Source: Cochliopodium minus (taxonomy: Eukaryota; Discosea; Himatismenida; Cochliopodiidae). Taken from it: 33,031 bases of DNA. Under the pieces are notes generated by a model. That model did no database searches. It saw only the letters and a list, made by a program, of their open reading frames with translations, and was not told the origin of the DNA. Numbering within the stretch: the stretch's first letter is position 1; the number at the start of each line of letters is the position of its first letter. The translations under genes were made by a program, and so were the position numbers. Of this stretch, positions 23,907 through 33,031 are shown one piece after another. Location of the stretch: contig JAMYWO010000136.1 in the NCBI GenBank assembly GCA_024220525.1, positions 40,819 to 73,849 on the forward strand, written 5' to 3'.

Positions 23907-25335
23907 TTAATTTTCAATTTTACTCAAATTTGAAAGTTCATTGTTAATCTCATCAATCAACTTTTCTCTGTTTCTGTTTTTCAAAATCAGAAGACCATCC
24001 TCCAATTTTTTGGCTCCCCTTGCCAATAGTTCCTTTATGATCAGAGGGTTGCCCGACATACAAGCTTTAGTAAAGGCTTCGTCAAAGTTGTTGGCACCTT
24101 GGGAGAGAAGGTAGAAGGAAATTTCTCTTTTGCCAGAAGAACAAGACCTGAGCAAAGCTTCGTTTAAATTGTTGGCGCCATTCTCAACCAAAATTTTTAT
24201 CTTATCGAGATCAGAATTGTGCACTTCTTTTAAAAGCAACTTGTTGTTTTCATTTTCATCTTTGTTTTTAATCTTGTTTGAAGAGATTTTAGAAAAATAA
24301 TTCAAAAGTTTAAAATTTTTTTTTTTGATTTGAAAATTATTCTTACAATTTTTTCATTCTTTTTTTGCTTTTCTGATTTTTTCCTATTCACTATTGGAAT
24401 ATCTTCTTTTGATTGCAATAGAAATCTCACTATGTGTGTTTGCTTATGAATTTTGGAGGCTGATTTCGCAGATTTCAAGTCATTGGCGCCAAGCAAGATC
24501 ATTTCCTTCACCATATTCAGATTTCCACTTTTACAGCATTCTACAAGGCCTTAAAAAAAAAAAAATCAAAAGTTGTAATATAAGCTTCCCTTGAAAAATT
24601 GATAACATAATATGAAATTTTTTTAAACTTTATCTAGTAAAAAACCAAGAATCACATCGAAATTAAAACAAAAAATAAAATATTTTTCTTTCTATTTAAG
24701 ATATGTTATTCTCGGGCATAATGAACATCCCAAAAATTTTTTTTTGAATGCATTATAAAGTTCTAGTGATTTCAATTATACAGTATCACGTTTATGATTT
24801 TAAGCATTATACTTGAAATGATCTGATATGAACAGAACTCAAAAATTTGATGATTATAATTCAAGATTTTTGCAATTTTTATAAAATATCACATAATGAA
24901 ATGATTTTCAAATAATAATTTAATATTACCTTGATTTATATGGGTTGCTCCTTTTGATAATAGATATTTCACGATCTCCAAATGTCCACTAGAACATGCA
25001 GCCAACAATCCCCTATCAAATTCATTGGCCCCTTGCTCGATTTTCTCTATCACAAGAGACATACATCCATTTTGGCATTGATGCCTCAATTCCTTGTTTA
25101 ATTTGATCAATTTAGGATCTATTTTTATTTTGGGAGGCTTATTTAGTAGAGTTTGGGGTTTTTGAGGTTTTTTTAATCTCTTCTTTAAAAATATATTTTT
25201 CAATATAAATTCATGTAAGAAAGCTTCTATTTGAATATTATGATTATCTTCAAAGTCATCATGTTCTTTAGGATTATAAATAAAATTATGATCTTGATTT
25301 GGATAATCATCATATTCTTGATCATGATCAAACAT
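23907..25335 (-). CDS. ankyrin-repeat protein, 3 exons
   Basis: Exons 24930-25335, 24347-24549 and 23907-24272 give 324 aa. The acidic and Asn/His-rich N-terminus (MFDHDQEYDDYPNQDHNF) is followed by a basic Pro/Lys stretch (about residues 60-85). About six ankyrin units follow, of a distinctive type with GANxxxxxLxxAxxSGxxxIVKxLLxxGA: GANEFDRGLLAACSSGH, GANNLNEALLRSCSSGK and GANNFDEAFTKACMSGN. A Lys-rich linker interrupts them near residues 185-215. This subtype differs from the other ankyrin gene, so the two are not recent duplicates. The 380-nt first intron is unusually long for the window. The stop is 174 bp from the ubiquitin-like gene's start on the same strand. Confidence 0.88.
24550..24929 (-). 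other. 380-nt intron of the ankyrin gene
   Basis: This is several times longer than the usual introns here. It has mixed AT-rich sequence with less homopolymer than other introns and no open frame. I could not match it to the MITE or the foldback element. It may hold another decayed insertion. Confidence 0.5.
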
Positions 25336-25421
25336 TTCAATTTTTTATAATTTTATTCACAAATATAAATTATATTCATAAATTAAATTAGTTTTGAAAT
25401 TTGAATTTAAACAAAATATAG

Positions 25422-28400
25422 TCAAAACAATTTGGTTGTTTTTTTGAGTTCAAATTGCTTCCATTTGGGCTTTTGAAAATACTCCTCTTTGGTCATACCA
25501 AAGACTTTAGGAAAATCTTCCGCATTGAGAAATTCTTCAAGTCTAAGAGGATCCACACCAGGAGGAAGATCCCCCTTGTCAGATAACTGAGCGTAAGAGT
25601 AGGTGCTGTCTGTTGAGAGGGTAGTTTTGGGCTTTTCTATCTCGATCTCAACTTTTTCTTTGTTATCGAGGCATATACCGTTTTTGGAAGGCTTCCATGA
25701 TTGAAAATATCTAGTAAATCTAAGTGGTTCATATCCTTGGTTTACCAAGAAAATCTAAATAAAATAAAATCAAAATAATATTTTTAAAAAATAAAACTGA
25801 TTAATCAATTATTTTTAAAATAAAAAACAAAGTTAAAATTTAAAAAATCATTAACAAAATAATTGGTATTTTAAAAAACAAATTTGTTTGTAAAAATTTA
25901 CTTTGCAAGTTGATGGATCACGTTTATCCCCAAACGGTTTGTTGCTTTTTTCGACATATTCTAATGCCAATTCAGTCACTATTTTCCTATCCTCTTCAGT
26001 GGTGTCTTCCCCACACCAAATGATCAGCTCAGTGAATCTGTCCAAAATCGCCTGTCGACCATAAGTGAGCTCGGATTGAATGAACTTGTTGTTTTCGTAG
26101 CACTTGTATGTTTTATTTACATTTTCGCAAACCCAAAATCTAATCTTTATTTTTTTGGGATCTTCATACTCTACATAATCCTTTTTACCTAAAAAAAAAA
26201 AAAATCAATAAAAAAGATGATTTTCACAAAGATAAATTGAAACAATTTATTGAAAAAAATATTTTTTTTTACCACCTATTCTCTCCCAAAAATCTTCGGT
26301 TTCATTTCCTTCTTCTAATGGCACAACATCAATATCGTCACCAGGGGACAAGATCTTGGCGATTTGGGCGGAAGAATTTCTCAAAGTATTGTTAGACTTG
26401 TTGCCGTACCAAATGTAAATGGAATCCTTGCATTTCAAAAAGAAAATATCGCCTGTGAAAAATTTTTTTTTGTGTTAAAAATTTTTTTTTATGTTAAAAA
26501 TTGTTGATTTATAGATGGAAAAAAAAAACTCCAAAATTTTTTCAACAATATTAAAAAAAGTTATACCAGAATACAAGTAGTGGGAGGTGATGTAACACTC
26601 TAATGTCTTCATATCACTGTGATGAAGTCCTCTGAGTTGAAACAAAGAAATCTCTTTTTTCTCATCACCCTTGGCGCCTTCGTAGACGACCATCTTTCCT
26701 TTGAGGAGAGAGAGGAAGTGTGCTGTTTCGCTGCCTTCTTCGATTCTGACCAGTCTTGCCTTTCCATTCAGAGTCATATTTAAATCTGTCAAGAAAAATA
26801 TAATCAAACGAAAATTTATTAAAAATTAAAAATATAAAAAATGTAATTAAACAAAAAATTATAAATATTAATAAAAAAATAAAATTAATTTTTAAAGAAA
26901 AACAAGATTATACCTTTTGCAATTTGGGAGCATAGCCCTTTTTCTTTCACCTTTGTTTTGGAGCCCAACCAAAAATAGATGATGGCAGACCTGTGATACT
27001 CGTATAAAAGAATGTAGCACTCTCCGTTGTAGAAAACAGTGTGGTTATCGACTTGTTCTTCCAATCTGAGTCCACAAACCAAATATACTTTCAAAGTTCC
27101 AGAAATATCTGATAAAATTGAATGAAATTATTAAAAAATTGAAAAATCAAAAAAAATAAAATTAAAAATAAAAAAAATTTTTTTTTTTACCCTGTGTAAA
27201 CTCAACAACTTCTCTTGGTTGTCCTTCAAACAAATTCTTAGCAGAAGGTCTAGTTTGTTCGACTTTTTTGGAGACATTTCCTATTGTGAGTCCCATATTC
27301 TTTCCCATCACATTGTGAAAAGAATCCTAAAAAAATAAATATTTTTTTAATAATACCATTAAAAATAAAACAGATATTTTTTTTATTGTTTTTTTTTTTA
27401 CAGGCCATTCAGAGAATTTCTCTTCAAATAATGCACTTTCACCTCCTTCATTTACTTTGTCCAAAATAATCCATGAAGGTTTGTTATCCAAATCAGCCAT
27501 TTCCTCTGCCTTGATGGTAGCGAGCCTCCTGTATTCTATGCTCGTTTTCTTTCCTAAAAAAAAATGAAATAAAAAAATTTTTCAAAAAAAAAAACTTTAA
27601 TAAAAAGAAATTTACCTGACCAAAAGTAAAACTCATTACCACTTTCCAAATAATAACAAAATTCAGATTCGAGTGCTTCTCTTTTGCTGTTATTTATTTT
27701 CTCCACCTCCATACTCTCGGTGATTTTATACAAGAAAAACTCCTTATCAATTTCATCTTCCCATGCCTCATCGTCGTCTCCAATCGCTATATCATCCGTG
27801 CTTTCGGGTTTACCTCCCAGAATGTCCCAGAATCTAGGATCATCTGCTTTTCCTTGTTGAAGATTGATAACTTCTCCTAAAAAATTGACAATAAAGTTAA
27901 AGAGTTTAATAAACATGTTTTTAAAAATACGAATTTGATTTTTTTTTATATCTTTATTTATTTTTAAAACATATTGCCTTGATATTTTTGTCCTCTCTTT
28001 CTGTTTAATCTTGATATTACATCCACACAACGTGCTTTTTTTACTCTAACAAATTAAAGCGTGATTGAATTGAATGCGGAATTATTATAACAGATGAATT
28101 TTCAAATTTATAAGGGAAATTGAATTTTAATAAAGAATTTACCTGCTGGCAGATTTACCATCCCATTGAAAGATGTTTTCCTCGCATTCCAATAAAAACA
28201 CACCAGTAGAATATAGCGATTGATGGGTCATTTCAACAAGTACTGCTCTAACTCTCTTTTTCCCTTTCATGCAGATCAATCTTTTTGGTAATTCCGCTAA
28301 GAAATCTTTAGATTTTAATGCTGGTGAATTTTTGATTTGTTGTAGAATATCTTCCGCTATTTATTTGTTTATAAAGATTTATATTTTGATGAAAGGATAA

Positions 28401-29247
28401 ATTAAAGTAGGGAATTGTATTATGTATTAAATATATATATGATTATGAAATAAAATTTATTATTAATGCATATAATTAATATACCAGCTGAAAGAAACAT
28501 ATTGGAATTCATTATACTTGATTTGGTATTCTTTTTCAAATCTGTTGTATTATTTATCTCCAATTTCGATGGCTCTTGAACCAATGCAGATTTGAGGATG
28601 TTGAATTTGCTTGGCCTGTTTCTGATGGCCACCGTTTTACTCTTGCTCATAACCAACAACTTCTTTTGGAGGATTCTAAGATCATCTTTCAATTTGATGT
28701 TTTCATCGTTTAGTTCATTCATCTTCGTCTCATAAAATTGAATATCACCAATAGCTAAAGTCATTTATTGGAACATATATATTATTATTTCACCATACAA
28801 CATTAATATTCAATTTAAAGATAAAATGATTCAATTACCTTTGTTTGGGATGCTATTTTCTTTAATGGGCTTTTTTTCTATATTTTCAATTGGATCGATC
28901 TGTGGTGATTCATTGGGTGATTTTTTCTCCAAATTGGTCAATTTGTTCTTCACAATCTTGTAATTCTTCTCCCATTTACTTGAATTGATTTTGGTTTTTT
29001 CCAATTTTTCCTTCAATTCTTTATTTTCCAATTCGAGTTCCTTTGTCTTTACATTTGTCTCCTCATCATTTGATTGAATACTTTTTTGGTTATCTTGTTG
29101 CAGAGTATTCAATTTCAGTGATTCAATATTGTTATTATTTCTTTCATTCAATTTCGTTATTATTTCTTTCATTCTCTTCACTTGGTTCATCATTCTTATA
29201 TAAAGAATTGAAAGTATCAATAAAATTATGAGCAAAATAATCACCAT
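25422..29247 (-). CDS. membrane-anchored villin/gelsolin-family protein with headpiece
   Basis: Twelve exons give 907 aa: 28839-29247, 28485-28754, 28143-28356, 27978-28045, 27616-27876, 27402-27553, 27191-27326, 26914-27108, 26567-26785, 26273-26452, 25902-26188 and 25422-25754. Residues 2-18 are a hydrophobic helix (VIILLIILLILSILYI) followed by basic residues, which predicts a signal anchor with a cytosolic body. Residues about 20-175 are coiled coil. About five gelsolin-like repeats follow, for example VFLLECEENIFQWDGKSASR with FWDILGG, and SIYIWYGNKSN with FWERIGG. Residues 848-907 are a complete villin headpiece (DLPPGVDPLRLEEFL, FGMTKEEY, KWKQFELKKTTKLF), the F-actin binding module. 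The protein should bundle or cap actin at a membrane. An in-frame ATG at 28764, which lies in the first intron, could start a form lacking the anchor. Intron 4 (27877-27977) has a GC donor. Confidence 0.94.
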
Positions 29248-29850
29248 TTTTTTTTTTTGAATGAATTTATATATAAATTTTATTGTATTTGCTTTAAATT
29301 AAAATATCATTTGTATTCATCAATATTTGAGGTATCTTTTTTAATTAATCTTTTAACACAACATTGAAAATTTTTTAATTTGGATCAATTTTTATATCTC
29401 AACATAAATACTATATAAATGATCAATGAGATCTAAATTATCAAATTATCATTTGTATAAGTTAATATTGATCCTTGGATCAATCATTTTTACTATAACA
29501 AATTTTTCTAATTAGATTTTTTAATGATATTTCCAAATATTTTTTTGAGTTGAGGATCAAATATTTCAATATTTTGAGAAAAATATTGATTTCTTTATTA
29601 ACTTAATTGAAAAATCAGAAGGTGGAGAAAAAAAATTAAATAAGAAATTTATTTTTTAAATCAAATTTCGTTCTAATTAAATTTTATTCTCTGAAAACAA
29701 GATTAAATTTTATAATGGATAGGATATCATCTTTGTTCAAAACTCATCATTGTTGATAGAAATCAAAAGCTTTAATTTACCCAATTGACAATCTTTCTTT
29801 AAAAAAAAATTTTAAAAAAAAAAAAAAATTAAAAAAAAAAAGAACTTTAA
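29248..29850. promoter_or_regulatory. 603-bp divergent region between villin and surface-protein genes
   Basis: No coding frame. It contains the second MITE copy (29382-29474), then AT-rich sequence and long A-tracts at 29800-29840 ahead of the surface-protein ATG. It must carry both promoters. No specific binding motif is identifiable by eye. Confidence 0.4.
29382..29474. mobile_element. 93-bp MITE, copy B
   Basis: GGATCAAT at 29382-29389 and ATTGATCC at 29467-29474 are inverted ends. The complement aligns to 19820-19917. It lies in the divergent promoter region of the villin and surface-protein genes, about 135 bp upstream of the villin ATG. Confidence 0.7.
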
Positions 29851-32745
29851 ATGAGATTGATTCCATTTTTCATCTTCTTGTTACTTGCTTACTCTTCTGC
29901 TCTATTAAATATAAATAATTGCACAGATTTACAAGCTATAATTTCAACTGGCAACTATGTGTTAACCCAAGATATTAATTGCACGGGTTATCCATTCAAA
30001 CCTATTGGAAACTATTCATTAGGGATGTCTTTCAATGGTAAAATTTTATTCTTTTAATTGAAAAAATATAATAAAAAGAAAATAAAAAAAAAATGTTTAC
30101 AAATTATTAATTTCAAGGTGCATTAGATGGGAATGGCCATTCCATAACTAATCTGACAATAAATTATTCAGCAAATTACACTGCTTTATTCTCCTATGGA
30201 AATAATGCGAAAGTCAAGAACATTACATTCTTCAACATTAATATAATATCTGATTCAATAACAAACATTGCAGGATTATTTGGAATATGTAAACAATAAA
30301 TCAATATAACATCTTTAATTTTATTTTTGAAAGGTCTGAATTGCACAATAGAGAATGTAATATTTGATACAACATCATCAAATGCAAATGTTATAAATGC
30401 AACAAATGTTGCTATGGTCAAAAATATCGGTTCTTTCATAGCAACATCCAATTATTCCAATATAACAGACTCTATCATCAAAAATACCATCATTTGGGGA
30501 CCTACAACGTACAATACTGGAGGATTTGTTGGGTAAAAAAAAAAAAAAACTTTTTTCTTCTTTATAATATGGATTCTCAAAATAACAAGATTATCATTCC
30601 AATCAACAATAAGAAATTGTCATAATGTGGGATTTTTCAATTTTCCAAATATCACAATTATCAAAGCAAATTCAGACACGGGTAATATTCACTTTACTTC
30701 CAAAATATAAGATTTATTAAATTTTTAATAGGTGGATTGGTAGGAATGTCCATCAAATCCAACATCATCCAAAGTGGATCAAGTTTTGGCTTGATTGATG
30801 GATTGGATGGAGGATACAGATTAGGGGGAGTGGTTGGATCTGCACAAGATACAAATTTGGATAGATGCTATTCCAAAGAGGGCATCACTATCAACAGTAA
30901 GTCCTTTTTTTCCTTTTTTTATGAATTCTGATTATCATTTTATCTTTAAAAGATTCTGGTTATGGGAATACAGGAGGAATAATAGGGTAATATTATTTAG
31001 ATTTCTTTTTATTTAAATTGATTTATATTTGTTTTTATTAGGAGGTACTGTTTTTCTGCGGGTGCAACTGGTACTTTGAAATTTCATTTAACATTCGAAA
31101 TTATTAACAAAAATTATTTTAGGAACCTTTAATATCAGCAGTGTTTATAGCAAAGCTAATATAAGCGCTAGTTATGATGCGGGTGGAATAATAGGTAAAT
31201 TTTTTTTTAGAAAAAATAGTTAATTTTAAATTTATAAATAAATTATTCTTTATTTAATCATGAAGGATATTTGGATATTCAAGGTAATGCAATACTATCG
31301 GTTAGTGATTCCTATACTTCCAATTATATAAGCACCATTTCTAATTCGGGAAATACATTTGGAAATATCATCAATGTTCCTAATTGCACTCTTTCTAATG
31401 TATTATTTGACAACCAAAAGAACCCACTACTTCCACCTAATAGTACTTGCGGTGATGGAACATATTCATCCGGATTGAACTGTAGTGATCTTTATATCAA
31501 AATTGTTGATACTTTTGATCAAGTTAGTGTTTGGTCTGGAGACAATTTGAAAAATGGTAAAAATAATCATTTCTATTTTATCAAAAGAAGTTATAAAAGA
31601 CTCTAAACTTTAAATTTAATGTAGAAATTCCTTTTTCATTTGGTAGCTGTGGTTGTACTAGTAGTTGTCCTGTACCTTCCACGATACCACCATCAACAAC
31701 ACCACCGTCAACAACAGCTCCTTCTACGACAACACCGTCAACAACAACACCTTCAACTACATCTCCATCAACAACGGCACCATCAACAACACCACCATCA
31801 ACAACAGCTCCTTCTACAACATCACCGTCAACAACAACACCTTCAACTACAACTCCATCAACAACGGCACCATCAACGCAAATCCCTTCAACACAAATAC
31901 CATCCACAACACCTCCATCTACTTTAGAACCATCAACATTAACACCGTCAACAACATCACCATCTACTTTAGAACCATCAACCTTAATTCCTTCTACACT
32001 GACTCCAAATTGTTTATATTCTGTTCCAAATTGTCAAAATTGTGGAAATAAAGGATTGATAGTTGACATTTCACAATTCAATATCTCTTGTATTTTCACA
32101 GGCAAAGTTTGGTCTTATTCTTACTCCAACAAATTTTCAAACACAACAACCTTTAATGAGTCTTTCACATTGGAAAACTCAAGTATTATCATTCTTGGGA
32201 ATGTGAACCAAACAGCCGATTCTACAATCACAATCTCAATTTCAGATTATAAGAACGAAGATTCATCTATTAATGTTTTGGGATGTGTTACTTTGAATGG
32301 GAACCTTACACTTGAATTGAAGCAAAGACCTCAAAAAGGAATTTCTACTATAGTATTAATCACGTACAACTGTTCTCAGCAAATAAATTTTAGAGATCTC
32401 CAAACAATCCAAACATCTCGTTTCAGTGTAAAACCAACTTATGTTAACAACAAATGTGACAAAGTTACATCAACATTGAATAATCAACAAGGGACACTTT
32501 CAGTTACTTTATCATCGACATTGGGATGTAAAGGACTTTCAACTGGTGCAATAATCGGAATTATAATTGGTGTGGTTGTTGGTACAATTTTCATCATCAT
32601 GATCACTTCCATCGTCATTTGGAAGAGGAACCAGAAATATGAAAAGGAGATGAACACAGAATTGGAAGAGAAACCAAAGAACAAGTGGAACAAAAATGAA
32701 GGACATGAAGAAAAAACAAAGTGGAATTCTTATGAACAAAACTAG
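29851..32745 (+). CDS. type I surface protein with GLUG-like repeats, PST-rich stalk and TM helix
   Basis: Ten exons (29851-30037, 30118-30288, 30334-30532, 30590-30681, 30732-30896, 30953-30986, 31042-31070, 31123-31194, 31266-31556, 31625-32745) give 786 aa. The signal peptide is residues 1-17 (MRLIPFFIFLLLAYSSA). Residues about 20-415 are beta-helix-like. They begin with a GLUG-type unit (FNGALDGNGHSITNLTI, ALFSYGNNAKVKNI) and carry recurring turns (GGFVG, GGLVG, GGVVG, GGIIG), with many Asn-glycosylation sites. Residues about 430-541 are a Pro-Ser-Thr-Thr pentapeptide stalk. A Cys-containing Asn/Thr-rich domain follows. The transmembrane helix is at about 714-740 (GAIIGIIIGVVVGTIFIIM), with a charged 46-residue cytoplasmic tail. 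GLUG motifs occur mainly in bacterial adhesins, so a binding role at the cell surface is inferred. Confidence 0.9.
31675..32007 (+). repeat. Pro-Ser-Thr pentapeptide coding repeat
   Basis: About 22 imperfect 15-bp units encode PSTTx (x = P, A, T, S), with PSTLx and PSTQI variants at the 3' end. This is the O-glycosylation-prone stalk of the surface protein. The complementary strand reads as an open Val-Asp-Gly repeat, which is a shadow. Tandem 15-bp units are liable to length change. Confidence 0.9.
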
Positions 32746-32993
32746 TTCCTCTTTATTTGTCTATATTATTTCCTTTTATTTAATAAAATTGTTATTTTTT
32801 CGTAAAGGGAATGTTTTTCAAATTATTTTATTTTTGTGAAACAAAAAAATTGTTATTTTAAACAATGCATCAGAAACATCAATTGATTCTGATTGGGATA
32901 CATCATAACAAATAATATTTATAATATGATGTTTTGACTCAAAAGATGGATATTTTTTTCTTTAAAACTTCTCAAAAAATATTTATCATTTAC
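32746..32993. other. spacer after the surface-protein gene
   Basis: AT-rich, with AATAAAA-type sequence at about 32781, which could serve as a polyadenylation signal. No gene is seen before the splice site at 32993. Confidence 0.35.
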
Positions 32994-33031
32994 CTATTAT
33001 TTAAAGCACTTTCAAGTTGATTTATTCCTTG
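32994..33031 (-). CDS. partial exon of a minus-strand gene at the window edge
   Basis: The minus strand reads QGINQLESALNNR, then a donor GTAAATG. The peptide fits the G-x-N-x-L-x-x-A-L style of the ankyrin units in the 23907-25335 gene, so another gene of that type may enter from the right. The open frame is too short to be sure. Confidence 0.3.

Noticed and set aside
31581-31907. Minus-strand Val-Asp-Gly repeat protein
   Set aside because: It is the antisense reading of the 15-bp Pro-Ser-Thr repeat, which is in frame with the signal peptide and transmembrane exons on the plus strand.

Overview
This is about 33 kb of nuclear DNA from an intron-rich, extremely AT-rich unicellular eukaryote that uses the standard genetic code (TAA, TAG and TGA all end well-supported frames). 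Most introns are short (about 50-120 nt), GT-AG and T-rich. Many starts sit just downstream of an A-tract. The gene content is villin headpiece, gelsolin repeats, Sel1-like repeats, ankyrin repeats, SPRY, an RNFT-type RING protein and a beta-helix-like surface protein. This fits a free-living amoeboid or flagellate protist (Amoebozoa, Heterolobosea or Anaeramoeba-like). The sequence does not let me name the lineage. Two ambiguous bases (5163, 9729) and frame breaks at homopolymers suggest some assembly error.

Left part (1-9.9 kb): a decayed MULE transposase; a clean four-exon RING/transmembrane E3 ligase gene of the RNFT1/2 family; a gene remnant; a 0.84-kb foldback element; a tandem zinc-ribbon gene; and a minus-strand BRCT-domain gene with frame breaks and no visible ATG. 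A 73-bp segment of the foldback element recurs, with a perfect hairpin, exactly between the 5' ends of this gene and the next plus-strand gene. That next gene also lacks a visible ATG.

Middle part (9.9-25.3 kb): a densely packed gene array. It holds a Sel1-repeat gene, an M17 leucyl aminopeptidase (13 exons, all seven metal and catalytic residues at canonical spacing), an SGNH hydrolase with an extra C-terminal domain, a second Sel1-repeat gene, an 11-exon ankyrin gene with a MITE in one intron, a head/coiled-coil/SPRY gene, a ubiquitin-like-domain gene and a second ankyrin gene. Both Sel1 proteins and the ubiquitin-like protein end in what looks like the same roughly 70-residue C-terminal module.

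Right part (25.4-33 kb): a 12-exon gene for a 907-residue villin with an N-terminal membrane anchor and coiled coil, about five gelsolin-like repeats and a complete headpiece. Across a 603-bp intergenic region that carries the second copy of the MITE lies a divergent gene for a type I surface protein: signal peptide, GLUG-like repeats, a Pro-Ser-Thr stalk, a transmembrane helix and a short tail. The pairing of an actin-bundling membrane-anchored protein and an adhesin-like protein is suggestive, but any functional link is inference.

Exon coordinates come from reading splice sites by eye and checking that phases and total length are consistent.
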